Below are positions 1 to 8,414 of a stretch of DNA of 13,300 nucleotides, one piece after another. The DNA comes from an uncultured Coriobacteriaceae bacterium (GTDB lineage Bacteria; Actinomycetota; Coriobacteriia; Coriobacteriales; QAMH01). Location of the stretch: NCBI GenBank assembly GCA_902783925.1, contig CACZSV010000038.1, positions 1-13,300 on the forward strand, in the 5' to 3' direction. The position numbers and the translations under genes are program-made. Within the stretch, counting starts at the first letter, position 1. The number at the start of each line of letters is the position of its first letter. Under the pieces are notes generated by a model. That model searched no databases. It had not been told where the DNA came from and saw only the letters and a program-made list of their open reading frames with translations.

Positions 1-85
1 TCTCGTCCAGCTTGAAGAGCTCTTCGTCAGCCCAGATCTTTTGCCACTTTGGCTCTATCGCATGAGGGTCATATGCCTGCTGCAT
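1..85 (-). CDS. leuS: Leucyl-tRNA synthetase, N-terminal fragment (runs off the left edge)
   Basis: The ATG at 85-83 is preceded by a strong ribosome binding site, GGAGG with a 6-nt spacer. The 28 codons in the window read MQQAYDPHAIEPKWQKIW and then ADEELFKLDE. The pattern YDPxxIExKWQxxW followed by a short acidic stretch and LFK is typical of the extreme N-terminus of bacterial leucyl-tRNA synthetase, a cytoplasmic class Ia enzyme that charges tRNA-Leu. The HIGH and KMSKS motifs lie outside the window, so the assignment rests on the N-terminus alone. A valyl-tRNA synthetase has a related start (YDPxxVExKW) and is the main alternative. The gene is preceded by 186 nt of non-coding sequence after the YhgE/Pip gene on the same strand. 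That leader lacks the conserved T-box sequence, so there is no sign of tRNA-dependent antitermination. Confidence 0.72.
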   Translation of the reverse strand, partial: MQQAYDPHAIEPKWQKIWADEELFKLDE

Positions 86-213
86 TGCCAACCTCCGAAA
101 ACGCGCTGAAAATACACTTCGCACAACGATAACACAGGCGTGAGAGCACCCGCTGCACGTTTTTGGAGATTGACGGCAAAGTACTTGGAAAACCGCGGCG
201 CCCAAGCCTGAGC

Positions 214-240
214 GACATTGGGGGATACTCCCCCAATGTC
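214..240. repeat. Perfect 12-bp stem hairpin between yhgE/pip and leuS
   Basis: GACATTGGGGGA at 214-225 is followed by a 3-nt loop and its exact reverse complement at 229-240. No run of T follows on either strand, so it is not a standard intrinsic terminator, although it could slow polymerase or protect the 3' end of the YhgE/Pip mRNA. It directly abuts the GC-rich repeat at 241-270. Confidence 0.6.
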
Positions 241-270
241 CGGGCGGCCAACCCGCCCCTACGGGGCGCT
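241..270. repeat. GC-rich short palindromic intergenic repeat
   Basis: GGGCGG and CCGCCC flank a 5-nt loop (about 242-258), followed by the small palindrome CCCC-TAC-GGGG (256-266). The minus-strand 10-mer CGTAGGGGCG (263-254) recurs exactly at 8303-8312 in another intergenic gap. This suggests a dispersed repeat family found between genes. It begins 2 nt beyond the YhgE/Pip stop codon. No mobile-element gene is associated with it. Confidence 0.45.
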
Positions 271-271
271 C

Positions 272-3200
272 CTACATATAGCCTGTCTTCTCGAGCTGCG
301 CTTCGAAGAAATTATTGAGCTTGCGGAAGGGCCGGCGCAACGGCAGGCCCATCATGATCATGATACCCACCATAAGAATCAGCGCCGAAGAATGGAGCAC
401 AATGGAAATCCACTCGATACCGCACACGCATTCCTGCAGCAAGCACATGGCATGGTAAAACGGCAGGAACACCGAAACGTTCATGAGAATCGGATCGAGC
501 ATCTCGATAGGGAACGTACCACCACTTGCGGCAACCTGCATGATGAGCAGGATGACGCAAAGCGCCTTGCCAATATCGCCAAACAGTTCGGTGAGCGTAT
601 AGACGATGAGGCAGAATGCCTGCCCGATAAGCACGCCAATCACAAAGAACATCACGGGGTTGACGCACTGAATATGCAAAAAGAGAAGATCGCCGAGCAG
701 CACGATCGAGCTTTGCAGCAGCCCGATAAAGCCAAAGATCGCATAGCGCCCGAAGAATTCATGACGTGGTCGCACTTTCGCATAGCGACGGCGCAGCTCC
801 TCCATGCGCTCTTCTACCACGTGAACGCGCATCGTGGAGATCATGACAAGCGCACCCACCCAAAGCGAGAGCACCGTGTAAAACGAAGCCATTGCAGACC
901 CGAAGTTCGCGACGGGGTATATTGCCTCGCGCTTTTGCTCGACGGGAGCCGAAAGGTTCGCTGCCAATAGCTCGGGGTCGTTGCCCAAGATGACGTTTTC
1001 AACTTGCTTTATGTCTCCCGAAGAGAGCGCTTCGGCAATACGCGATTTTTCATACTCGATATTCATTGCAGAGGTCTCGAGCTTCTCTGACGCCTTGCTC
1101 AACCCGTTCGACAGCGAGGATAGCTGGCCTGAAACCCCCGCCGTGCTCTCGCCGACACCCGAGATGGTGCCCTCGAGCCCATTGAGGACGCCGGATGTGG
1201 CTGAAGTGACCTCGCGTATGATCGAACGAAGCTCGTTCACGGAAGGAAGCACGTTCTCGTTGAAATACTGTTTGCTCTGGGCCAGTTCTGCATTTGCATC
1301 GTCAATGAGCGTGTTCAGACTAGTGCCGGCGTCTTGCACCTTGCCAGGCACTTCTTCTGCATGCTGCTTTGCCTGCTGCAACGATTCGACCAGAGCGTCA
1401 CGCAGCGCGGCCTCCTCCGGGCTCAAATCGCCAATCTCATTAAACCTGGTGATAGAGCTCTCGATACCCGCGGGCACCACATCGGCACCCGTTTGGACAA
1501 TGCTTGTGGCGGAATCGATAATCTCCTTGAGGCGTGTAATGTCTATACTGCGTCCGTCAAGCATGTTCCTCGCAATGGACATAGCTTGCTCGAGCGCTGA
1601 CGAAGCATCCGAAAGTCCAGCTTGCGCATCGCCCAGCGCCGATTTTGTCGAATTGCCTGCAGCGAGCAAGCCATCAGCTGTCGTCCCCGCCGCGTTGACA
1701 ATGCTCGAAACCGTTTTAGCCAGGCCCGCAAGCTCGCGAAGCTCGCGTGCAGCGCTCTTGCCATCACCTATTGCGTCATCGAGATGTCGGCTCATCTTGA
1801 CCACGTAATCGCTCAAGCGGGGGTTCTCGATATAGCTCAGCACGTCGTATGCGACGCCGAGCACAATCTCGTCCACGCTCCTGGTAAACGAAACGCGAAT
1901 GTTTTCCTGAATCGCATTCGCGCCCTTTTGCGTAATGATGGGGGCAATGGGATTTTCTTTCTCGTTGGTGTAATACAGCACTTTCGGATATTCGGTATCA
2001 TCGACGAGATAGGTCATCATATTTGCGCTGAAGTCCGAAGGAATCACGATAGCGGCGTAATACTCGCTTCCCTCCACACCCGAAATAGCCTCGTCCTTAT
2101 CGACAAAAACCCATTCAAAGCTCGCGTTGCCGCGTAGCTGCGAAACAATCGTGTTGCCCACGTTAATGGTGATGGGCATGAGCTCGCCTTTGTAACCCGC
2201 ATCCTCATTAGCAACGGCAACCTTGAGATTGCCGGTACTGGCATATGGGTTCCAGCTGCCAGCGATGTTGAACCAGGCATACATTGCCGGCGTGATAACC
2301 AGCAACATGATGACCGCGACACCCACGGCGCTCTGGAAACCAAGACGCATATCCGTCGAGAATATCTCCCAGGCAGGACCGCCGCGCATGGCAGCTGAAG
2401 CATGAGGAGCGCCGTTCGGATCGGTCTTTTGCACCAAGCTAGATAAATCGACATCGTCGATAATCGAAGCCCCCAGCATCTTTGCCTCGTCATTGATGAT
2501 GTGGTGCATGTATTCGAGCACGACCATACCAAAAAGCACTACAAGCAAAAGGATGATCATGATGATCAGGACAAAGAGCTTGGTATCTGTGCTGATATTC
2601 AAGGCAAGATTAAAGGGAAAGATGAGCACGAGAAACGCAAAGGGGATGGCGAATGTGGCAATCTTGCCAATTCTCGTCAAACGCTTATACGCGCGGCTAA
2701 AGCGCCATGCACGCTCCTCGAAATCGTCGGCGTAATCGCTATGCGCCGACAGCACACGCATCACGCCGCGTAGGCGGTTTTGCTCACCTCCAACGCTATG
2801 CTCTTCACTCGCGAAAAACCCAACCTTGTTCATCTCGTCGTCGAACATAACGAGCAGATTGGCCATAAGGGGCCGCAACAGCAGGCCAAGCGCAAGCGAT
2901 ACAGGGACAACGAGCAGCAAGGTCGCAAGATCGCCCAGGTAGCGCATCCCATACATGCCGCATAGCGCTTCGCGCATCGCGTCAATACCGTACGTAAAGG
3001 GCAGCGCGGGGTGAATAAATTGGAAGAAATCGGGCATCATCTGAATGGGATACATGCCAGAAGAACCAGGCACCTGCATAATGAGAAGAAGAATACAGAG
3101 CGTCTTTCCTATATTGCGGAAGGTCTTGACCAGCGCAAAAATCACGTTCATGTACGCAAAGGAGCAAACGGCGCCTGCAAGCATAAACAAAGCAGGGTGG

Positions 3201-4873
3201 GCGCAATCGATTCCAAGCAAAATATCCACACCGCAGATGACCTGCGATTGCAAAAGAGACAGAATGATAAAGAGGAGCCAGCGGCCAAAGTATCGCTGAC
3301 GTGCGGTTGTCGTACCGAGCCCCGATGCATTGACTTCGACTTTCAAAAGCGATGCGAGAATGAAGCAGCCAATCCACAACGCCAGATTTGTATAGAATGG
3401 CGCGACACCCGTACCATAGTTAGAAACGGGAAAAACCTTTTCTTCCACCATATTCACTGGTGACGATATGAAAGTTCCCACGTTTTCCGGATTTGCATCG
3501 AGCAATTCTGCGAGACGTTCAACCTGCAGCGCATTGCCAATGGCACCGATGTCGGTAATCGTCCCCTTGAGGTTGGAACTCACAGAGTTCAACAGAGCCT
3601 TTGCATCGGCAATAGCCCCCTTTGCGTCGTAGAGAGCGGAATCCGTTTGCGCAAGCACATCCTGCAGGGCGTTGATCTGGGGTTCGAACTGCTTGATGGC
3701 ACCAGACAGCTTGGAAAAGGCGGTGGCAAGGCTGTATGTACCGGAATCGAGCTGCGGCAGGACCTCGTTGGAAACCTGGCTTGTGGAGGTCGAGATATTC
3801 TGCGACATTTCCTGCACTCTGCCGTCTATTTCGGCAACACGTGTATCAACGGGCTCGACGACACCTCGTATGATGGCCGTGGTGAGGTCAAGCGAAAACG
3901 CCGCAAGCCGCAATTCAACGCTCGAGCTCGAGCTGCCTTCCTGCTCGATTGCCTCGAGGCGTGCCTGTATTCCCGCAAGATCCTGCACCGTTTGCGCAAG
4001 CGTGCTCGAAGATTGCGCAGAGATGCGGGCGAGCGTCGAAGCCGACCCGAGGATCGAGGAGGAGAGCTTCGAGACAAAGTCGCTCGTTTGCACTCGCAGC
4101 GAATCAATCTGGGTAGACCCCCTCTCGAGCTCTGTCGAGATTGCGGGGAGCTGTTCGCTTGCCACCCCCAGCGCCGTTTTCGCGCCATCCGAAGCGTTAC
4201 GCCATCCATCGATTGACGTCGATGCATCATCGAGCGATGCAATGAGCTTATCCAAATCGGCTTGAATTTCTCTGATTTCGGCTAGAGCAGACTTGTTTAC
4301 CTCTCCTGCCCGCTGTTCGACTGCGTTCGAAAGATCCTGCGCCTTTTGCAGGACTTTCTGGTTCACCGTCGAGGAAAAATTCTGGTTTATCTGCTCGACA
4401 AGGGTATGAGCTGCAGAATCGGTGACCTTTGTTGCAACGGCATTGTATTTTTCGTTGGGATAGTAATACACGGTCGGCTTTTTGGAAGACCCGTTGAATA
4501 TGCCGACGAGGTTCTCGCTCAAGTCTTCGGGAAGCACGAGCGTCGCGTAGACAATGCCGAACCTGGTATCGTGCAGCGCCTCATCTTCGCTTTCGTAGAA
4601 CTTCCAGTCGATGGAATCGTTGTCCTTGAGCTTTTCGGTGACCATCGCACCGACATTCACGCTGCCGGCGAACTCGCTTTTGGCACCACGGTCATGATTG
4701 ACGATGGCAACGGGCATTGAGCCCGTATTCGAATACGGATCCCAATTCGCAACGATGCAATACCATGCGTACAGACCTGGCAGCACAAGTAGCGCGCCCA
4801 CCACAAGAAGTGCGACGGGGTTTTTGACGAGCGCGAGAATATCGCGCTTTAGTATCGCAAGACTCGGCTTCAC
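272..4873 (-). CDS. Tandem-duplicated YhgE/Pip family membrane protein (two fused modules)
   Basis: A 1533-residue membrane protein made of two full YhgE/Pip (phage infection protein, ABC-2 membrane superfamily) modules. Module 1: one N-terminal transmembrane segment (about 15-37) ending in YAWY and WDPYSNTG, a large extracytoplasmic Ser/Ala/Glu-rich coiled-coil region (about 45-485), then a bundle of helices (about 490-690). Module 2 repeats this from about residue 840: YAWFN at 865, NPYASTG, a coiled coil, and a helix bundle at about 1327-1515. Matching landmarks include GKTLCILLLIMQ (from 589) and GKALCVILLIMQ (from 1435), and FPVSNYG and YPVANFG. A linker (about 690-840) adds two more membrane helices. 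Single-module relatives are roughly half this length. The family is known as a phage receptor in Lactococcus and is related to EsaA of type VII secretion; its general role is unclear. The start is GTG, 6 nt after the phosphatase stop and without a clear ribosome binding site, so it is probably translationally coupled. No ATPase partner is adjacent. Confidence 0.9.
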   Translation of the reverse strand: MKPSLAILKRDILALVKNPVALLVVGALLVLPGLYAWYCIVANWDPYSNTGSMPVAIVNHDRGAKSEFAGSVNVGAMVTEKLKDNDSIDWKFYESEDEALHDTRFGIVYATLVLPEDLSENLVGIFNGSSKKPTVYYYPNEKYNAVATKVTDSAAHTLVEQINQNFSSTVNQKVLQKAQDLSNAVEQRAGEVNKSALAEIREIQADLDKLIASLDDASTSIDGWRNASDGAKTALGVASEQLPAISTELERGSTQIDSLRVQTSDFVSKLSSSILGSASTLARISAQSSSTLAQTVQDLAGIQARLEAIEQEGSSSSSVELRLAAFSLDLTTAIIRGVVEPVDTRVAEIDGRVQEMSQNISTSTSQVSNEVLPQLDSGTYSLATAFSKLSGAIKQFEPQINALQDVLAQTDSALYDAKGAIADAKALLNSVSSNLKGTITDIGAIGNALQVERLAELLDANPENVGTFISSPVNMVEEKVFPVSNYGTGVAPFYTNLALWIGCFILASLLKVEVNASGLGTTTARQRYFGRWLLFIILSLLQSQVICGVDILLGIDCAHPALFMLAGAVCSFAYMNVIFALVKTFRNIGKTLCILLLIMQVPGSSGMYPIQMMPDFFQFIHPALPFTYGIDAMREALCGMYGMRYLGDLATLLLVVPVSLALGLLLRPLMANLLVMFDDEMNKVGFFASEEHSVGGEQNRLRGVMRVLSAHSDYADDFEERAWRFSRAYKRLTRIGKIATFAIPFAFLVLIFPFNLALNISTDTKLFVLIIMIILLLVVLFGMVVLEYMHHIINDEAKMLGASIIDDVDLSSLVQKTDPNGAPHASAAMRGGPAWEIFSTDMRLGFQSAVGVAVIMLLVITPAMYAWFNIAGSWNPYASTGNLKVAVANEDAGYKGELMPITINVGNTIVSQLRGNASFEWVFVDKDEAISGVEGSEYYAAIVIPSDFSANMMTYLVDDTEYPKVLYYTNEKENPIAPIITQKGANAIQENIRVSFTRSVDEIVLGVAYDVLSYIENPRLSDYVVKMSRHLDDAIGDGKSAARELRELAGLAKTVSSIVNAAGTTADGLLAAGNSTKSALGDAQAGLSDASSALEQAMSIARNMLDGRSIDITRLKEIIDSATSIVQTGADVVPAGIESSITRFNEIGDLSPEEAALRDALVESLQQAKQHAEEVPGKVQDAGTSLNTLIDDANAELAQSKQYFNENVLPSVNELRSIIREVTSATSGVLNGLEGTISGVGESTAGVSGQLSSLSNGLSKASEKLETSAMNIEYEKSRIAEALSSGDIKQVENVILGNDPELLAANLSAPVEQKREAIYPVANFGSAMASFYTVLSLWVGALVMISTMRVHVVEERMEELRRRYAKVRPRHEFFGRYAIFGFIGLLQSSIVLLGDLLFLHIQCVNPVMFFVIGVLIGQAFCLIVYTLTELFGDIGKALCVILLIMQVAASGGTFPIEMLDPILMNVSVFLPFYHAMCLLQECVCGIEWISIVLHSSALILMVGIMIMMGLPLRRPFRKLNNFFEAQLEKTGYM

Positions 4874-4879
4874 ATGCGT

Positions 4880-7630
4880 TTACCATTTCTTGAGTATGCT
4901 CACGATATTCGATGAGCCCGCTCTCTCATACTTCATCTCGTCGACGCTGCGCTTGGCCATCAGTATGCCGAGGCCCCCAATGGGAACATCGGCGATATCG
5001 TCGGGAGTCACGGCATCGGGCTTCTCGAGCGGATTATACGGGACGCCATCGTCGACGATATCGACGGTAATGGACGGCGGATCGGCGCTGTAGGTATAGC
5101 TCACGCGAACTGTGCCCGGGTGTTCCGGTGTCGCATCGGGATATGCGTAATGAGCCACATTGACAAAGAGCTCCTCGACGGCGATATCAAGCTGTCCTTG
5201 CACACGTGCAGGGCACAGACGTCTGTTGAGCTCGGTATGGATGAACTCGTTGACACGCGGGAGTTCGTTAACATCTGCCGCTACCGTTATGGACGAGGTG
5301 AGCTCGGGCGGCACGCCATACTCGAGCGCCAACATGGTTATATCATCAGATTGCTGAGCTCCGTCGACGAATTGTCCCACATCTCGTCGCAGGCAATCCA
5401 AAAGGGCGCGCGGATGCAGCGTAAAGTTTTCATTTACCAAAGCCATAAGGCGATCTTCGCCATAGAGCTCATCGCCTGGATTCATGGCCTCCGTTACACC
5501 ATCGGTGTAGAGCAAGAAAGTGTCGCCCACGGTGCATTCGACGGAAAACGCCTCGTAGGGAAGGCCATCGAAAAGGCCGAGCGGCAAGCCCGATTTCTCC
5601 TCCAGCCAACGCCAGCCCCTTTGATACTGCCAAAGAAGCGGCGGGTTATGCCCAGCGTTAACGTATTCCACGTGACCACTTGCATAATCAAGCACGCCCG
5701 CCCACGCCGTGACAAACATGCCCGCATTGTTTCCCTCGCAAAGCTGATGATTCGCGTTTTCGATTGCCTCGCCTACCTCCATGCCACTCCCGAGGTAATC
5801 GCGTATCTCGGCCATCGCCTTCATCATGAAGAGGGCCGCAGGCACACCTTTGCCAGACACATCGGCCATGACAAAGCAGAGCTTGCCAGCATCATTGGTG
5901 TGATCGTCGCCGACGAAAAAGAAGTCGTAGAAATCACCACCCACCTCACGAGCAGCTTTCATGGAAGCGTATATATCGAAATGCTGGATATTGGGATACG
6001 GCGGGAAAATACGCGGAAGCGATGCTTCTTGTATCGACTTTGCAGCGGCAAGCTCACTATCCATGCGCGTTTCTGCTTCGGAAATCCAGCCTTTTAGCGT
6101 ATCCACTGTCTGGTTGATGCCGCTCGAAAGCGAGCGGAACTCACGGGTCCCCTCGGAACTGATGCGCTGGTCCAGCTCGCCTTGGGTAATCCGCTTAAGC
6201 GTTTTGTTCGTCTCGTCAATTCGGCGCGCGACAACACGATCGAGCAATCGCCAGACAAGCGCAAAGACCACGAAAAGCAAAACGAACGATGACACAGTGA
6301 CCCATGCCATAGTCGCAGACCGCTCCGCAAAAATCATCGATGAAGGTCGCACCATGATGACGGTGTAATCGTTGCGCTCCTTGGCAACCAAATACCCAAT
6401 CTCGGTGGGAACGTAAAGATCTTCCGAGTCGCCTCCCGTGCTTTCAGTTGTTCTTTCCGTGCCGTACACAACGCGCTGAATAGTTCCTGTTTTCTTGCTC
6501 GTATCGATGACATTAATGACATCACCGTCAAACGCCTCACTTAACTTGGTGACATCGCGGAAGTCGTTGGAATCGGTCATATACACGTAATCGAGCATGA
6601 GAACAAAGACGGTCCCGTCTTCATCCTCTGAATAGCCAGACAAAATATTCTCGCTTTTGAGTGCGCCTGCGAGTTTCTCGAGAGTCGCAGTGTCGAGGGT
6701 TGAGAGGTCCTTTCCTGTATCTTGAATGACCTCTGTAAAGGCCTTATTTCGTTCATCGGCGCTTTCCAACTGGATAAGAATGTACTCGATGTCGCCTTGC
6801 ATGCTCTTTTCGGCGTTTGATATTGCCGCTCCAGTTATTTCTGCAAAGCCCGCGGTGGAAATGATCATAAACGCTATGAACACAACAGCGGCAAGCCATG
6901 CACCAAAGGTGGCGCGCAGGCCAGCTTCCTTGCGACGCTCGAGGGCACAGCGCGCCACAGCATCACCAATGCAGCAGACAAGCGACGTGAGAATTGCATC
7001 GATCAAGGCCTGGATGCTCACGCTGCCCATTCCAAACACCGTTTTGAGTGCGCGGGTACGCAAATCAGCAAGCTCGTCTTCCGATAGAGACTGCCCGTAG
7101 GTCTGAGCAGCATCAACAACGAGTTGGGCAAGTACGCTCAACGCGAAAACGGTACTGTAGAGCAGCGAAATAACCGTGCAGACAATGACGATATACATCA
7201 CACGCTTTATACCGCGCGGATCATTGCGCAAGACAAAGGCAAAGAGCAGCCCTGAGAGCAGACCCGCCACAGCAAACATCACGATCGAGGAAAACGGGGT
7301 GATAAACAGCAGCTCGTAATAATCGAGCGGCATTATGCTTGCATGCGCAAACAGCACCAATCCGGTGAAAAGCCCGATTCCAGTTCCCCAGAAAGTTCCA
7401 AGCAATAGTGCGCCAAACGCGACAGGCAAAAGGAGCACGATGGCGTAGGCAATGGGCTCGTCAGTACCGCCAAGCGCCACAAAGCCGAGCTGCGTAAACG
7501 CGAGTGCCACACTCGAAACGAGCAGCATTATCGCGACCATGATTCGAACCGTGCCCTTACCCTCGGCGAGGACACCCTTCCAGCGCAGGATCTTGGGCTT
7601 GGTCTTGGGCTTTGTCTTGGCTTTGCTCAT
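4880..7630 (-). CDS. Membrane sensor with HAMP, SpoIIE/PP2C phosphatase and RsbW-like ATPase domains
   Basis: A 916-residue signalling protein. A Lys-rich N-terminus (1-20) precedes a multi-helix membrane region (about 28-235). A further helix (about 243-266), an extracytoplasmic sensor region (about 267-437) and another helix (about 439-462) lead into a HAMP linker (about 460-512). The SpoIIE/PP2C phosphatase (about 545-768) has the metal-binding signatures GGDFYD (564-569), DVSGKG (590-595) and DDITML (from 762). The C-terminal HATPase_c domain (about 775-916) has an N-box with E819, E820 and N824, DDGVPYNP (from 860) and GGLGI (from 885), the hallmarks of SpoIIAB/RsbW anti-sigma kinases. 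In such families the phosphatase dephosphorylates a STAS anti-sigma antagonist and the kinase phosphorylates it. Having both in one membrane protein suggests a self-contained partner-switching sensor. No STAS protein or sigma factor lies in the window. The start at 7630 has a moderate GGGAAAG upstream. It is co-transcribed with the YhgE/Pip gene. Confidence 0.93.
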   Translation of the reverse strand: MSKAKTKPKTKPKILRWKGVLAEGKGTVRIMVAIMLLVSSVALAFTQLGFVALGGTDEPIAYAIVLLLPVAFGALLLGTFWGTGIGLFTGLVLFAHASIMPLDYYELLFITPFSSIVMFAVAGLLSGLLFAFVLRNDPRGIKRVMYIVIVCTVISLLYSTVFALSVLAQLVVDAAQTYGQSLSEDELADLRTRALKTVFGMGSVSIQALIDAILTSLVCCIGDAVARCALERRKEAGLRATFGAWLAAVVFIAFMIISTAGFAEITGAAISNAEKSMQGDIEYILIQLESADERNKAFTEVIQDTGKDLSTLDTATLEKLAGALKSENILSGYSEDEDGTVFVLMLDYVYMTDSNDFRDVTKLSEAFDGDVINVIDTSKKTGTIQRVVYGTERTTESTGGDSEDLYVPTEIGYLVAKERNDYTVIMVRPSSMIFAERSATMAWVTVSSFVLLFVVFALVWRLLDRVVARRIDETNKTLKRITQGELDQRISSEGTREFRSLSSGINQTVDTLKGWISEAETRMDSELAAAKSIQEASLPRIFPPYPNIQHFDIYASMKAAREVGGDFYDFFFVGDDHTNDAGKLCFVMADVSGKGVPAALFMMKAMAEIRDYLGSGMEVGEAIENANHQLCEGNNAGMFVTAWAGVLDYASGHVEYVNAGHNPPLLWQYQRGWRWLEEKSGLPLGLFDGLPYEAFSVECTVGDTFLLYTDGVTEAMNPGDELYGEDRLMALVNENFTLHPRALLDCLRRDVGQFVDGAQQSDDITMLALEYGVPPELTSSITVAADVNELPRVNEFIHTELNRRLCPARVQGQLDIAVEELFVNVAHYAYPDATPEHPGTVRVSYTYSADPPSITVDIVDDGVPYNPLEKPDAVTPDDIADVPIGGLGILMAKRSVDEMKYERAGSSNIVSILKKW

Positions 7631-7689
7631 ACGGTAATCTTTCCCGTTATCGAGCCTCTATCGGCAGAAAACCGCCGCTTGCAGACAGC

Positions 7690-7718
7690 AGTATAACGAG
7701 CGACGAATTATGCAACAA
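7690..7718 (-). promoter_or_regulatory. Probable housekeeping promoter of the phosphatase-yhgE/pip operon
   Basis: On the minus strand, TTGTTG (7718-7713) and TATACT (7695-7690) are separated by 17 nt. The -10 matches the consensus at five of six positions and the -35 at three of six. Transcription would start near 7683 and give a leader of about 50 nt before the ATG at 7630. Confidence 0.5.
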
Positions 7719-7742
7719 GCGCCACCGGATCAGCAGCGGCGC
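7719..7742 (-). terminator. Weak hairpin terminator after the universal stress gene
   Basis: GCGCCGC (7742-7736, minus strand) pairs with GTGGCGC (7725-7719) across a 10-nt loop, with one G-U pair. It is followed by TTGTTGCATAATT, which is T-rich but not a clean T run and doubles as the -35 region of the next promoter. It begins 2 nt beyond the stop codon of the stress gene. Confidence 0.4.
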
Positions 7743-7743
7743 A

Positions 7744-8217
7744 TTATTCGTATTCGCTCAGATCGACGTCTTCGATTGCCTCGGGGCGCACAACAAGCAC
7801 ATCGCAATTGGCATGGCGTACAAGATTGGTCGACACGCTCCCCACAAGCGCATACTTAAAATCGGATAAGCCACGCACGCCGCAAATGACAAGGTCAGGT
7901 TCGAACGACTTTATGAATTCGTGTAAAAGGACCTCATCGACGCTCCCACTTTTCACCCGGAGTTCAACGCTGGGTATGCATTCGTCTTTCTCGGAACGGA
8001 TGAGGTAGCGCTCGAGCTTTTCGTGCAGCAAGCGCTTGTTTGTCTCTTCCATGTCTTCTTCGCCTACACCGGCCGTCGCAAAGCGCGTCACATCGATTAC
8101 GTAGCCAAAGAGCACTTGGGAATTGTTGTCGTGAGCAATCGAAAGAGCACGCCGCACAACGGCTTCCTGTGTCTCGCCGCCATCGAGCGCGGCGAATATC
8201 TTATTGTATCTTGCCAT
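7744..8217 (-). CDS. Universal stress protein (UspA family), ATP-binding type
   Basis: A single-domain protein of 157 residues, the usual length for the family. It opens with MARYNKIFAALDGG, where the Asp after the first strand contacts nucleotide in this fold. It ends with the ATP-binding signature G-2x-G-9x-G-S (GVRG, then GS, about 112-127), followed by VRHANCDVLVVRP. It is therefore an ATP-binding UspA relative rather than the non-binding type; such proteins are cytoplasmic and help cells through starvation and stress. The ATG at 8217 is preferred over the in-frame ATG at 8241 because GGGGG lies at the right spacing upstream and all conserved residues follow it. It has its own promoter and is separated from both neighbours by more than 100 nt, so it is probably monocistronic. 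Confidence 0.93.
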   Translation of the reverse strand: MARYNKIFAALDGGETQEAVVRRALSIAHDNNSQVLFGYVIDVTRFATAGVGEEDMEETNKRLLHEKLERYLIRSEKDECIPSVELRVKSGSVDEVLLHEFIKSFEPDLVICGVRGLSDFKYALVGSVSTNLVRHANCDVLVVRPEAIEDVDLSEYE

Positions 8218-8253
8218 GTGGTATCCCCCTTTTCTCTCCAAACGTACCGTTCC

Positions 8254-8262
8254 ATCATAGCA
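8254..8262 (-). promoter_or_regulatory. Extended -10 promoter of the universal stress gene
   Basis: The minus strand reads TGCTATGAT (8262-8254), a TGn extended -10 with the hexamer TATGAT (five of six consensus positions). No good -35 lies 16-18 nt further upstream, as is usual for extended -10 promoters. Transcription would begin near 8247, giving a leader of about 30 nt. Confidence 0.45.
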
Positions 8263-8280
8263 AGTCTTTCATTTTGCGTA

Positions 8281-8380
8281 GGGTATTCGCATGGGGAATT
8301 CGCGTAGGGGCGTTTACGCAGGGCGGACTTCATTCAGCCCGCGCGGCAGCCGTCGGATACGGAAAGGCCGCCCCCACGTA
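8281..8380. repeat. Degenerate GC-rich palindromic repeat upstream of the universal stress gene
   Basis: This part of the 197-nt gap carries ATTCGC twice (8285-8290 and 8298-8303), the 10-mer CGTAGGGGCG (8303-8312) shared exactly with the minus strand of 254-263, and an imperfect inverted repeat of about 12 bp (TACGCAGGGCGG at 8315-8326 against CCGCCCCCACGTA at 8368-8380, one bulge). It looks like one or more decayed copies of a short intergenic repeat. No coding sequence or clear terminator for the YjiH gene is visible here. Confidence 0.35.
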
Positions 8381-8414
8381 GCCCACCCGAACGAGTGAAT
8401 CGTCAGGACACTTT

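Noticed and set aside
86..271. T-box riboswitch upstream of leuS
   Set aside because: The gap is only 186 nt and I find no GGGTGGNACCGCG-type core or antiterminator. The GCCGCGG near 190-205 is not in the right context.
981..1808. Long plus-strand open frame opposite the YhgE/Pip gene (275 codons), and similar ones at 218-970 and 3672-4265
   Set aside because: They lie antisense inside a clearly real gene, have low-complexity Ser/Ala or His/Asp-rich translations, and show no family resemblance. They are by-products of the codon bias of the true gene.
5120..6097. 325-codon plus-strand open frame opposite the phosphatase gene
   Set aside because: It is antisense to the conserved PP2C and HATPase motifs, and its translation has no recognisable domain.
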